This document shows, piece by piece, positions 1 through 8,129 of a stretch of 64,000 nt of DNA; position 1 is the first letter of the stretch, and the number at the start of each line of letters is the position of its first letter. The position numbers and the translations under genes are program-made. The stretch lies in the NCBI RefSeq assembly GCF_005508865.1, contig NZ_SCOM01000005.1, positions 186,001-250,000 of the forward strand. The letters run 5' to 3'. The notes beneath the pieces are model-generated. The model saw nothing but the letters and a program-made list of their open reading frames with translations. It made no database searches and was not told the origin of the DNA. The stretch comes from Pseudomonas sp. F(2018) (GTDB lineage Bacteria > Pseudomonadota > Gammaproteobacteria > Pseudomonadales > Pseudomonadaceae).

Positions 1-1169
1 AGGGCGGCCAGCAGCTGGCGCTGACGCAGGGCGAGCAAGCGCAGCACGTTGTCGTCCACCGTCAGTTCGCGCTGGCCCTTGAGCTTGCCGAGCAGACGCC
101 CGCCGAAGTTGCGCGCGGTCTGCAGGCCGCCACCGGCCAGGGCGCCGAGCAGCGCGGCGGCGCCCAGGGTCACGCCGCCCACCAGCAGGTCGATGCCCAC
201 CCCGGTGGCCGCACCGGCGGCCATGCCGCCGCCGACTTTCACGCCGAGCTGGCGCAGGGTCTCCGGGTTGAACAGGTCATCGCCCCAGCGCCCGTCCGCC
301 AGCGGCAGGTCGCCGGCCTGGGCATCGTCCGGGCGGAAGGCATACAGGCGCAGCAGCGCGTCGACGCACTGCTGCTCGCGGCGGCGGATGGCCTGGTGCA
401 GGGCGGCGATCTCGCCCTGTTCGATCTGCGGCTGGGCCGCCACGCTGCGCCGGCAGGCGGCGCAGTCCACCAGCAGTTCGGCGATCAGCCGTGCGCCGGC
501 CTGGCGGCGGGCTTCGTCCTGGGCCTCGTGGTCGAGGATTAGCCGCTCCAGTTGCGGGCGTGCCGGTTCCACCAGCAGGGCCAGGCTCTCGTACAGGCGG
601 CGCTCGCCATCCAGCGGCGGCGCCACGGTGTCGAACGCCACCCGCGCATGCAGGCCGAGACGGGCCAGGGCCTCGCGCCATTCCGGCTCGCGCTGGGCCG
701 CGGCGGCGCCGAAGTTGAGCACCGGCAGCAGCGGCTTGCCACAGCCGGCCAGCACCTGCAGCTCGTCGCGGTACTTGGCCAGCACCGGCTCGCGGGCGTC
801 GATCACGTACAGCCCGGCATCGCTGGCCAGCAGTTGGCGCAGCACCTTGGCCTCCTGCTCGAAGCGCTGGCGCGCCTCGGCGCTGTCGAGGAAGCGCGCC
901 AGGCGCGCCGGGCCGTCCAGCCGCTCGCCGGGGCGCTCCAGGCGTTCCAGATAGTCGAGCAGGGCGATGGCGTCTTCCAGGCCGGGGGTGTCGTACAGCT
1001 CCAGCAGCGCTTCGCCGTCCACCGACAGGCGCGCGCCCTCGACGTGACGGGTGGTGCTGGGCCGGTGCGAGACCTCGCCGAAGCCGACGTCACGCAGCAG
1101 GGTGCGCAGCAGCGAGGTCTTGCCGACATTGGTGTGGCCGACCACGGCCAGACGCAGCGGTCTGGTCAT
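1..1169 (-). CDS. GTPase with DUF3482 domain (3' end outside window)
   Basis: The reading frame is open from an ATG at 1169 to the left edge, giving about 389 residues with no stop, so the C-terminus is missing. The N-terminus carries a P-loop, GHTNVGKTS, at residues 11-19. A G3-like DTPGLED follows near residue 63, so the first ~250 residues form a TRAFAC-class small GTPase domain. Further on is a glycine/alanine-rich hydrophobic stretch typical of DUF3482 proteins, suggesting membrane association. The gene lies directly downstream of the DUF2868 membrane protein on the same strand, separated only by a REP-like repeat, and these two families usually pair. The biological role is unknown. Family assignment is from motif and partner recognition. 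Confidence 0.85.
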   Translation of the reverse strand, partial: MTRPLRLAVVGHTNVGKTSLLRTLLRDVGFGEVSHRPSTTRHVEGARLSVDGEALLELYDTPGLEDAIALLDYLERLERPGERLDGPARLARFLDSAEARQRFEQEAKVLRQLLASDAGLYVIDAREPVLAKYRDELQVLAGCGKPLLPVLNFGAAAAQREPEWREALARLGLHARVAFDTVAPPLDGERRLYESLALLVEPARPQLERLILDHEAQDEARRQAGARLIAELLVDCAACRRSVAAQPQIEQGEIAALHQAIRRREQQCVDALLRLYAFRPDDAQAGDLPLADGRWGDDLFNPETLRQLGVKVGGGMAAGAATGVGIDLLVGGVTLGAAALLGALAGGGLQTARNFGGRLLGKLKGQRELTVDDNVLRLLALRQRQLLAA

Positions 1170-1184
1170 GGCCGCTCTCCAGTT

Positions 1185-1244
1185 CGTAGCCCGGATGTCA
1201 TCCGGGGTGGAGCTGCCTGCTTCCCGGATGGCATCCGGGCTACG
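1185..1244. repeat. REP-like inverted repeat
   Basis: The arms CGTAGCCCGGATG (1185-1197) and CATCCGGGCTACG (1232-1244) are perfect inverted complements around a 34-base centre that holds further partial copies of the word. It fills the gap between the DUF2868 and DUF3482 genes. This resembles the repetitive extragenic palindromes common in Pseudomonas. It may trim or stabilise the bicistronic message (inference). Confidence 0.75.
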
Positions 1245-1247
1245 CGA

Positions 1248-2642
1248 TCAGTCATGTCCAGTCTCCAGCCAGGCCAGTGGCGCCGCATCGGAGAAGGCCA
1301 GGCCGAGGCGCTGCAGGGCCTCGTGCCAGTCACCCAGGCGCTGGCTGTCCAGCGCCTCGCCGGGTGGTGGCGGCAGCAGCCAGACGCGGGTGGCGGCGGC
1401 CGTGCGCGACAGCTCGCCGAGCAGCGCCAGGGTGCCGCGATCCGGCGAGCGTCGCGGGTCGACGGCGACGGCCAGGCGCGCCGGCGGAAAACGGCTCAAC
1501 TGGTCGAGCAGGTGCTGGCGCTGTTCGCGGCTGTCCAGCACACCGGCGTTGGCTACGCCTTTGCCCACTTGCGGCGGCCAGGGTCGGCTGTCGTCCAGCT
1601 CCACCGCCACCAGCAGGGCGCCGTCCGTGGCCAGCGCGCTGTGCCCGCTCAGAGGTTGGTGCAGCGCCTGCGGCTCCGCATCCAGCACGCCGAGGCGTTC
1701 GGCCGGCGGTTGCAGACGCTCGGCCAGCAGCCGGTAGCCGGGCAGGGCGAGGTCCAGGCGCAGGCGCGCGCTGTCGTGCCACCAGCGCCACAGGCACAGC
1801 AGCAGGAACAGGGCGCGCGGCAGCAGGCCGAACACCAGCAGCACGCCGAGCAGCCAGCCGGCCCAGGCATGCCGCGCCGTTTCCACCAGCAGGGCGGAAT
1901 CGCCGCTGGCGCGGATGGTGTCCACGTCCGGCAGCGGGAAGCCGAGCAGGGCGGGCAGGGCGCCGAGCAGGTGGGTGAGGGCGACGAAGGCATCGCTGCC
2001 GAGCAGGGTGGTCTCCCAGACGAAGCCGTAGCGCTGGGTGCTGAGCAGGAGCAGGAGCATCAGCGTGGCGGCGAGCAGCGCCACCAGCCACAGGCCGTGG
2101 ACCAGGGCGCCGAGCAGCCAGCGGTTGAGGCGCCGGCGCTGCAGCAGCAGGACCAGCGCCGGGCCGAGCTGGGCGGCCGCGGCGTCGCGCGCCAGCTTCT
2201 CGCTGAGCCACAGCCACAGGCGACCGAGGGCGGCCTGGTGCTCGCCGGCGAAGGCGATACCGAGCAGCCAGGCGAGCAGGGTCAGCAGATGAATGCCGAG
2301 CAGGCTGCCCAGGGCCCAGAACACATTGACCGGGCGGCTGCCGTCGCCGAGCGCCGCCAGGGCCAGCCCGGCGCCGCCGACCAGGGCCAGGATCAGCAGG
2401 GCCAGCAGCGCCAGGCGTGCGCCCTGCAGCCAGTGACGCTGGGCCTGAAGCTGGCCATCGCGCCTGGCCAGGAACAGGGCGCGGGCCTCGATGCGGCTCG
2501 CCAGGGCGCCATCGGTCTGGCGCGCCAGGCGGTTGGCCTCTACATCTTCCAGCGGGCCGGCGTGGTCCTCGCGCAGGCGAATGGCTTCGCACAGCCAGAG
2601 GCGTTGCAGGCGCGAGCGGGGAGGCGGGGGACTGTTTGTCAC
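1248..2642 (-). CDS. DUF2868 family membrane protein
   Basis: The product is about 464 residues using a GTG start at 2642. Further in-frame starts upstream would run into the promoter of the divergent cyclase gene, and homologous N-termini begin close to the motif LWLCEAIRLREDHAGPLED. After that conserved N-terminal helix come four strongly hydrophobic segments: ALLALLILALVGGAGLAL, ALGSLLGIHLLTLLAWLLG, GLWLVALLAATLMLLLLL, and a fourth near the middle of the protein. A soluble C-terminal domain of about 180 residues follows. The gene precedes the DUF3482 GTPase and probably forms an operon with it. No enzymatic motif is visible and the function is unknown. The start codon is uncertain. Confidence 0.8.
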   Translation of the reverse strand: MTNSPPPPRSRLQRLWLCEAIRLREDHAGPLEDVEANRLARQTDGALASRIEARALFLARRDGQLQAQRHWLQGARLALLALLILALVGGAGLALAALGDGSRPVNVFWALGSLLGIHLLTLLAWLLGIAFAGEHQAALGRLWLWLSEKLARDAAAAQLGPALVLLLQRRRLNRWLLGALVHGLWLVALLAATLMLLLLLSTQRYGFVWETTLLGSDAFVALTHLLGALPALLGFPLPDVDTIRASGDSALLVETARHAWAGWLLGVLLVFGLLPRALFLLLCLWRWWHDSARLRLDLALPGYRLLAERLQPPAERLGVLDAEPQALHQPLSGHSALATDGALLVAVELDDSRPWPPQVGKGVANAGVLDSREQRQHLLDQLSRFPPARLAVAVDPRRSPDRGTLALLGELSRTAAATRVWLLPPPPGEALDSQRLGDWHEALQRLGLAFSDAAPLAWLETGHD

Positions 2643-2769
2643 GCGGCGTTCCGTCTGCGGGTCGAGGGCCAAAGCATAACCGCTGCGCCGCGCCTGGGGA
2701 AAAGTCCGAGTTGTGGCGCGCCGTCGGCTGCGACTAGGCTTCAGGCACAACAACGAGAAGAGCACAGCC

Positions 2770-3957
2770 ATGAAGCTGCCCCCCCTGGACTGGGTCAACC
2801 ACGACTCGCCCTACCTGCGCCAGTTGCGCGAGGGATTCCGCCTGCTCAATTTCGACGGAGAGCTCGAGGCGGCCTACCACCACTACCACGCCAGGGTGTT
2901 CCTGATCCGCATGCGCTGGTCGCTGCTGGTGGCCATCGTGCTGTTCCTGGTCTTCGCCGTGCTGGACTCCATCAGCCTGCCGGACGAGGTGCGTAACCCG
3001 ACGCTGACGATCCGCCTGGGGCTGATAGGGCCCGTGCTGCTGCTGAACTGGTTGGCGACCTATCGGAGCCGCCTGCTCGGCAGCCTGCAATTGCTGGGAG
3101 GGGTCTGCGCGCTGGTCTGTGGCATGGGCGTCGTCGGCATCATCTGGGTCGCCCGAGCTCACGGCTACCCGCTGCCCTATGAGGGCATCATCCTGGTCAC
3201 GGTGTTCTTCTACTTCCTCACCGGCCTGCGTTTCGTGGTCGCCTCGCTGTGCGGCTGGCTGATCTTCCTCGCCTACCTGGCGATGGAACTGATCAACGAT
3301 CTGGATGGCGCGGTGCTGCTGTACAACCTGTTCTTCCTGGCCACGGCCAACGTGATCGGCTCGGTGGGCTGCTACTTCCTCGAGTACGCCACGCGGCAGA
3401 GCTTCCTTGCCCAGGGTCTGCTGCAGGACCTGGCGGAGAAGGACTCGCTCACCGGCCTGTTCAACCGCCGCGCCTTCGGTGAGCGTGCCGAGGCCAGCTG
3501 GCGCCAGGCCCAGCGCGAGCAGCAGCCGCTCGCCGTGGTGATGATGGATGTGGACTTCTTCAAGCGCTACAACGACCACTACGGCCACAATGCCGGCGAC
3601 GAGGCGCTGCGCGGGGTGAGCCGGGTGATCGGCGCCCAGGCCCGGCGTCCGCTGGACATGACCGCGCGTTATGGCGGCGAGGAGTTTGTCGGCCTCTGGT
3701 ACGACCTGGACGAGGCCGCCGTGATGCAGATCCTCGAGCAGCTGCGCGCCGAAGTGGAGGCCCTGGGCCTGGCCCACGCCAAGTCCGATATCGCGCCGGT
3801 GGTGACGCTCAGCATCGGCCTGGCCTGGCTGGTGCCGCAGCCGCACCAGAGCCTGGCCGACGCCCTGCGCCTGGCCGACGTGGCGCTGTACCTGGCCAAG
3901 GAGCAGGGGCGCAACCGGGTGGTCGGCAAGCGGCCGGGCAGTAGCCAGGTGGCCTGA
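2770..3957 (+). CDS. Membrane-bound diguanylate cyclase (GGEEF)
   Basis: This 395-residue protein starts at ATG 2770. The N-terminal half holds about six hydrophobic segments (roughly residues 50-220), an uncharacterised membrane sensor module. The C-terminal GGDEF domain begins near DSLTGLFNRRAF and has the active-site motif RYGGEEF. A product-inhibition I-site, RPLD, lies five residues before GGEEF, so cyclase activity under c-di-GMP feedback is expected. The domain would make c-di-GMP from two GTP in the cytoplasm. It is divergent from the DUF2868 gene and is followed 28 bases later by folA, which may be co-transcribed. The input signal cannot be read from the sequence. Confidence 0.92.
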   Translation: MKLPPLDWVNHDSPYLRQLREGFRLLNFDGELEAAYHHYHARVFLIRMRWSLLVAIVLFLVFAVLDSISLPDEVRNPTLTIRLGLIGPVLLLNWLATYRSRLLGSLQLLGGVCALVCGMGVVGIIWVARAHGYPLPYEGIILVTVFFYFLTGLRFVVASLCGWLIFLAYLAMELINDLDGAVLLYNLFFLATANVIGSVGCYFLEYATRQSFLAQGLLQDLAEKDSLTGLFNRRAFGERAEASWRQAQREQQPLAVVMMDVDFFKRYNDHYGHNAGDEALRGVSRVIGAQARRPLDMTARYGGEEFVGLWYDLDEAAVMQILEQLRAEVEALGLAHAKSDIAPVVTLSIGLAWLVPQPHQSLADALRLADVALYLAKEQGRNRVVGKRPGSSQVA

Positions 3958-3985
3958 GCCTGCGCCAGCCGGTATCCTCGCGCTC

Positions 3986-4498
3986 ATGAAAACGACTCTT
4001 CCCCTCTGCCTGATCGCCGCCCTCGCCGACAACCGTGTGATCGGTCGCGACAACCAGCTGCCCTGGCACCTGCCGGCGGACCTCAAGCACTTCAAGGCCA
4101 AGACTCTCGGCAAGCCGATCATCATGGGGCGCAAGACCTGGGATTCGCTGGGCCGCCCGCTACCGGGCCGGCTCAACCTGGTGGTCAGCCGCCAGGCCGG
4201 GTTGCAACTGGAGGGCGCGGAAGTCTTCCCGTCGCTGGACGCCGCCATAGTGCGCGCGGACGAATGGGCCTGTGAGCAGGGCGTCGACGAGCTGATGCTG
4301 ATCGGCGGCGCCCAGCTCTACGAGCAGGGCCTGGCCCAGGCCGCGCGCCTGTACCTGACCCGCGTGGCGCTGCAGCCCGAGGGCGATGCCTGGTTCCCGG
4401 CCTTCGCCGAGGCTGACTGGCAGCGCAGCGAGAGCGAAGCGCACGAGGCGACCGAAGCGTCGCCGGCCTATTGCTTCGAGACCTGGCAGCGCCGCTAG
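3986..4498 (+). CDS. folA: Dihydrofolate reductase
   Basis: This 170-residue protein reduces dihydrofolate to tetrahydrofolate with NADPH in one-carbon metabolism and is the target of trimethoprim. The N-terminus has the DHFR signature: IAALADNRVIGRDNQLPWHL around residues 9-28, with the catalytic acidic residue in PADLKHFK. GRKTWDSLGRPLPGR provides the cofactor-binding region, and the C-terminal half has IGGAQLYEQ. Length is slightly above that of E. coli FolA (159 residues). It follows the diguanylate cyclase by 28 bases. No change in key residues is evident. Confidence 0.96.
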   Translation: MKTTLPLCLIAALADNRVIGRDNQLPWHLPADLKHFKAKTLGKPIIMGRKTWDSLGRPLPGRLNLVVSRQAGLQLEGAEVFPSLDAAIVRADEWACEQGVDELMLIGGAQLYEQGLAQAARLYLTRVALQPEGDAWFPAFAEADWQRSESEAHEATEASPAYCFETWQRR

Positions 4499-4584
4499 GA
4501 CTTTTCTGCACTGACATTGATCGACGTCGCCTTCGTTCGAAGGGGGCGCCCTATGCTTTTGCCTTTACCCGCTGAAATTTGCAC

Positions 4585-5229
4585 ATGACCGACCCTATCG
4601 ATACGCCCGAGGCGGAAACCGTCGCCGCCATCTTCGTCCGCCATCCGCTGTGGGAGGATGCCCTGGCGCTGCTATTCGGCACCGCCCTGGTGGCCCTGGG
4701 CATCGCCTTCTACAGCCACGCCGGGCTGCTCACCGGCGGCACCGTGGGCGTGGCCTTCCTGGCCAAGTATCTGGCCGGCTGGCCTTTCGGCCTGGTGTTC
4801 TGCCTGGTCAACCTGCCGTTCTACGCGCTGGGCATCTGGCGCCTGGGCTGGGGCTTCACCCTGCGTACCGGTTGCGCGGTGCTGCTGGTGTCGCTGCTGG
4901 CCGAGCTGACCCCGGGCTGGGTCGCCTTCACCCATCTCAACGAGCTGTATGCCGCGCTGTTCGGCGGCGCGGCCATGGGCCTGGGCCTGCTGATGCTGTT
5001 CCGTCATCGGGCCAGCCTGGGCGGGGTGAATATCCTCGCGCTGTTCCTGCAGGAACGCTTCGGCCTGCGCGCCGGCGCGGTGCAGATGGCGATCGACGCG
5101 GTCATCGTGCTGGCGGCGGTGTTCGTGGTGACGCCGGACAAGGTGGCCCTGTCGGTGCTCGGGGCGGTGATGCTCAACCTGGTGCTGGCGATCAACCACC
5201 GCGCCGATCGCTATACCGGCGTCAGCTGA
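4585..5229 (+). CDS. YitT family (DUF161) membrane protein
   Basis: The product is 214 residues from ATG 4585; a TTG two codons upstream is less likely. It is mostly hydrophobic, with five or six membrane segments and the conserved small-residue pattern GGTVGVAFLAKYLAGWPFG near residues 52-70 and MGLGLLMLFRHRASLGGVNI near the middle. These match the YitT/DUF161 inner-membrane family, whose function is not established. The DUF2179 ligand-binding C-terminal domain seen in many Gram-positive members is absent. It is followed after 12 bases by the convergent phosphoesterase gene. Confidence 0.82.
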   Translation: MTDPIDTPEAETVAAIFVRHPLWEDALALLFGTALVALGIAFYSHAGLLTGGTVGVAFLAKYLAGWPFGLVFCLVNLPFYALGIWRLGWGFTLRTGCAVLLVSLLAELTPGWVAFTHLNELYAALFGGAAMGLGLLMLFRHRASLGGVNILALFLQERFGLRAGAVQMAIDAVIVLAAVFVVTPDKVALSVLGAVMLNLVLAINHRADRYTGVS

Positions 5230-5241
5230 GACGGATCCGGA

Positions 5242-5700
5242 CTAGGGCTGCAGCTCGATCAGCTCGGCGCGGGGTTCGCCGTTGTCGATATGCAGCAGGG
5301 CGACGGCGATCGGTAGCCTGAAGCGCCGTGGTCCGGCGCTGCCGGGGTTGATCCACAGCAGGCCGGCGCGCTCCTCGATCAGCGGCTTGTGCGAATGGCC
5401 GGTGATCACCACGCGCACGTTATCCGGTAACTGCGCCGGCACATGCGCCGCCTCGTGCACCAAATACAGGCCGACCCCGCCCAGCTGCAGCGTGGCCTGC
5501 TGCGGCAGCTCGGCGGCCCAGTCCAGCCCCTCGTCGTTATTGCCGCGCACCACCGTTAGCGGCGCCAGCTCGCGCAGGGCGTCGAGAATCTCCGGCCTGC
5601 CGATATCGCCGGCATGCACGATATGCGCGCACCCCTGCAGCGCCGCCAGCGCCTCGGGGCGCAGCAGGCCGTGGGTGTCGCTGATCAGGCCGATCTTCAT
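5242..5700 (-). CDS. YfcE/MJ0936-type metallophosphoesterase
   Basis: This 152-residue protein uses the ATG at 5700, just before the phosphoesterase motif. An upstream in-frame ATG at 5742 falls in a REP-like repeat and was rejected. Calcineurin-like metal ligands are visible: SDTHG (residues 7-11), GDIGRPE, GNNDE, and GHSHKP near residue 95. The small size and motif order match YfcE/MJ0936 phosphodiesterases, which hydrolyse model phosphodiester substrates with Mn or Ni. The physiological substrate is unknown. It lies downstream of ilvD but is separated by a terminator and a repeat, so it is probably transcribed separately. Confidence 0.85.
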   Translation of the reverse strand: MKIGLISDTHGLLRPEALAALQGCAHIVHAGDIGRPEILDALRELAPLTVVRGNNDEGLDWAAELPQQATLQLGGVGLYLVHEAAHVPAQLPDNVRVVITGHSHKPLIEERAGLLWINPGSAGPRRFRLPIAVALLHIDNGEPRAELIELQP

Positions 5701-5713
5701 GCTGTGCTCCGAG

Positions 5714-5751
5714 AAACCCGCATGGCCGTTCGCGGGTTTCACCCGCCCTAC
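5714..5751. repeat. REP-like repeat sharing a 21-bp word with the arcC-arcB spacer
   Basis: AAACCCGC (5714-5721) and GCGGGTTT (5732-5739) form an inverted repeat, followed by CACCCGCCCTAC to 5751. Read on the minus strand, bases 5751-5731 are identical to 43856-43876 on the plus strand. It sits between the phosphoesterase gene and the ilvD terminator. It is a typical Pseudomonas extragenic palindrome. Confidence 0.75.
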
Positions 5752-5756
5752 AAAGC

Positions 5757-5783
5757 ATAAGCCCGGCGCGGGGCCGGGCTTAT
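5757..5783 (-). terminator. Hairpin terminator after ilvD
   Basis: The near-symmetric sequence ATAAGCCCGG ... CCGGGCTTAT forms a strong GC stem with A/T flanks, 20 bases past the ilvD stop on the minus strand. The U-tract is short, so termination strength is inferred. Confidence 0.7.
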
Positions 5784-5802
5784 GTGGGAGTTGCTGCGTG
5801 CC

Positions 5803-7641
5803 TTACTGGTCGAGCAGCGCCTTGTCGCGTACCGCGCCCTTGTCGGCGCTGGTGGCCAGCAGGGCGTAGGCCTTGAGCGCGGTGGTCACCTTGCGCGCGC
5901 GCGGGGCGACCGGCTTCCAGCCCTTCTGGTCCTGCACGATGCGGCGGGCGGCCAGTTCTTCATCGCTGACCAGCAGGTTGATGCTGCGGTTGGGGATGTC
6001 GATCAGCACCTTGTCGCCGTCACGCACCAGGCCGATGGCGCCGCCAGCGGCGGCTTCCGGCGAGGCGTGGCCGATGGACAGGCCCGAGGTGCCGCCGGAG
6101 AAGCGACCGTCGGTGAGCAGGGCGCAGGCCTTGCCCAGGCCTTTGGATTTGAGGTAGGAGGTCGGGTAGAGCATTTCCTGCATGCCCGGGCCGCCTTTCG
6201 GGCCTTCGTAGCGGATGATCACGATGTCGCCGGCCTTCACTTCGTCGGCGAGGATGCCTTTCACGGCGCTGTCCTGGCTCTCGAAGATCTTCGCGGTGCC
6301 TTCGAACACGTGGATCGACTCGTCGACGCCGGCGGTCTTCACCACGCAGCCGTCGAGGGCGATGTTGCCGTACAGCACGGCCAGGCCGCCCTCTTGCGAG
6401 TAGGCATGCTTGACGCTGCGGATGCAGCCTTCGGCGCGGTCGTCATCCAGGGTGTCCCAGCGGGTGCTCTGGCTGAACGCGGTCTGGGTCGGGATGCCGG
6501 CCGGGCCAGCCTTGAAGAAGGTGTGGACCTTCTCGTCGCTGGTCTGGGTGATGTCCCACTGGGCGATGGCGTCGGCCATGCTCGGGCTGTGCACGGTCGG
6601 CACGTCGGTGTGCAGCAGGCCACCACGGGCCAGCTCGCCGAGGATGGAGAAGATGCCGCCGGCGCGGTGCACGTCTTCCATGTGGTACTTCTGGATGTTC
6701 GGCGCCACCTTGCACAGCTGCGGCACCTTGCGCGACAAGCGGTCGATGTCGCGCAGGTCGAAGGCGATCTCCGCCTCCTGGGCGGCGGCCAGCAGGTGCA
6801 GGATGGTGTTGGTCGATCCGCCCATGGCGATGTCCAGGGTCATGGCGTTCTCGAACGCCTTGAAGCTGGCGACGTTGCGCGGTAGCACGCTGGCGTCGTT
6901 CTCGCCGTAGTAGCGTTGGCACAGCTCGACGGCCAGGCGGCCGGCGCGCAGGAACAGCTGCTCGCGGTCGCTGTGGGTGGCCAGGGTCGAACCGTTGCCC
7001 GGCAGGCCAAGGCCGAGGGCCTCGACCAGGCAGTTCATCGAGTTGGCGGTGAACATGCCGGAGCAGCTGCCGCAGGTCGGGCAGGCGCTGCGCTCGTACT
7101 CGGCGACCTTCTCGTCGGAGCAGGAGTCGTCGGCGGCGACGACCATGGCGTCGACCAGGTCCAGGCCGTGGTTGGCCAGCTTGGTCTTGCCGGCTTCCAT
7201 CGGGCCGCCGGAGACGAACACCACCGGGATGTTCAGGCGCAGGGCGGCCATCAGCATGCCGGGGGTGATCTTGTCGCAGTTGGAGATGCAGACGATGGCG
7301 TCGGCGCAGTGGGCGTTGACCATGTATTCCACGGAGTCGGCGATGATCTCGCGGCTCGGCAGGGAATAGAGCATGCCGTCGTGGCCCATGGCGATGCCGT
7401 CGTCGACAGCGATGGTGTTGAACTCTTTGGCCACGCCGCCGTGTTTCTCGATCTCGCGGGCAACCAGCTGGCCCAGGTCCTTCAGGTGCACGTGGCCGGG
7501 CACGAACTGGGTGAAGGAGTTGGCGATGGCGATGATCGGCTTCTTGAAGTCTTCGTCCTTCATCCCGGTGGCGCGCCACAGGGCACGGGCGCCGGCCATG
7601 TTGCGGCCGTGGGTGGAGGTTTTCGAGCGGTAATCGGGCAT
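5803..7641 (-). CDS. ilvD: Dihydroxy-acid dehydratase
   Basis: This 612-residue protein has the standard length of bacterial IlvD. It dehydrates 2,3-dihydroxy-isovalerate and 2,3-dihydroxy-3-methylvalerate to the keto acids of valine and isoleucine synthesis. Iron-sulfur ligands are visible in CISNCDKITPG (near residues 118-128) and CPTCGSCSGMF (near 187-197). The C-terminal signature GRFSGGTSGLSIGHASPEAA is present. It is monocistronic, with a hairpin downstream and a long non-coding leader upstream. I see no leader peptide rich in Ile, Val or Leu codons, so attenuation of the enterobacterial type is not indicated. Confidence 0.97.
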   Translation of the reverse strand: MPDYRSKTSTHGRNMAGARALWRATGMKDEDFKKPIIAIANSFTQFVPGHVHLKDLGQLVAREIEKHGGVAKEFNTIAVDDGIAMGHDGMLYSLPSREIIADSVEYMVNAHCADAIVCISNCDKITPGMLMAALRLNIPVVFVSGGPMEAGKTKLANHGLDLVDAMVVAADDSCSDEKVAEYERSACPTCGSCSGMFTANSMNCLVEALGLGLPGNGSTLATHSDREQLFLRAGRLAVELCQRYYGENDASVLPRNVASFKAFENAMTLDIAMGGSTNTILHLLAAAQEAEIAFDLRDIDRLSRKVPQLCKVAPNIQKYHMEDVHRAGGIFSILGELARGGLLHTDVPTVHSPSMADAIAQWDITQTSDEKVHTFFKAGPAGIPTQTAFSQSTRWDTLDDDRAEGCIRSVKHAYSQEGGLAVLYGNIALDGCVVKTAGVDESIHVFEGTAKIFESQDSAVKGILADEVKAGDIVIIRYEGPKGGPGMQEMLYPTSYLKSKGLGKACALLTDGRFSGGTSGLSIGHASPEAAAGGAIGLVRDGDKVLIDIPNRSINLLVSDEELAARRIVQDQKGWKPVAPRARKVTTALKAYALLATSADKGAVRDKALLDQ

Positions 7642-8129
7642 GACACGTTCCTGCGGCTAATCAGGTGATGTTTCGTATGGTGAGCGTCGACTGGACCGGA
7701 TGCAAACGGGAGATGGCCGTGCGTTCGGAAGGGGGCCGCAGGACGAAACGGGGTCACCGTTCGTTCGGCCCGGGCTCACGGACCCGCCGGGGGATGGTTG
7801 GCGAGGAATGCCCCGATTCTACGCCCCCCGCGCCCGCCGGGGAAAGGTTCGCGGTAGCTCCCGGTCCGATGGCGCTCGGCGCTGCGGCCCGGCTGCCGGC
7901 ATGGGGAGTTAGCTCTTTGGGCTTATGCCGTTCATCCGGTTTCGCCGTTCGGGCGATTGTTGGTATGACCAGTCGGTCACGTACGGTGCAGTGCGGTGCG
8001 TTCCGCGCGGTTTGCCGGGCGCCCGCAATCGCCGGCGAAGTACCAGCAGTGCAGCCCAGTCCGATGCAGTGGGTCGGGGAGGGCCATGGCGAACTCCTAC
8101 TCGACGAATAACAACAAGGATTCCCTTCG
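7642..8129. other. 488-base intergenic region between divergent ilvD and hydrolase genes
   Basis: No convincing gene is visible here; the short open frames lack ribosome sites and family resemblance. It must carry the ilvD promoter (left part) and the hydrolase promoter (right part). The clearest internal signal is the TGACC-N4-GGTCA palindrome at 7966-7979. A ribosome binding site, ACAAGGAT, lies just before the hydrolase start. Confidence 0.6.
7966..7979. promoter_or_regulatory. Palindromic operator candidate TGACCAGTCGGTCA
   Basis: This is a perfect 5-bp-arm inverted repeat with a 4-base centre, in an A/T-richer part of the spacer about 150 bases upstream of the hydrolase start. The arrangement resembles TetR-family operators. 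The cognate regulator is not identifiable here, and the assignment is by shape only. Confidence 0.4.

Noticed and set aside
552..2996. Long open frame opposite the DUF3482/DUF2868 genes, and similar long frames at 9589-11805, 17321-18337, 40976-42835, 45583-47823 and 54017-56011
   Set aside because: Such long antisense frames are expected in GC-rich Pseudomonas DNA because of third-position GC bias. Their products are low-complexity Gln/Ala/Arg/Gly-rich, match no family and lack ribosome sites, while the opposite strand codes for recognisable proteins.
5803..7641. ilvD leader attenuator with branched-chain codons
   Set aside because: No short peptide rich in Ile, Val or Leu codons and no alternative hairpins were seen upstream.
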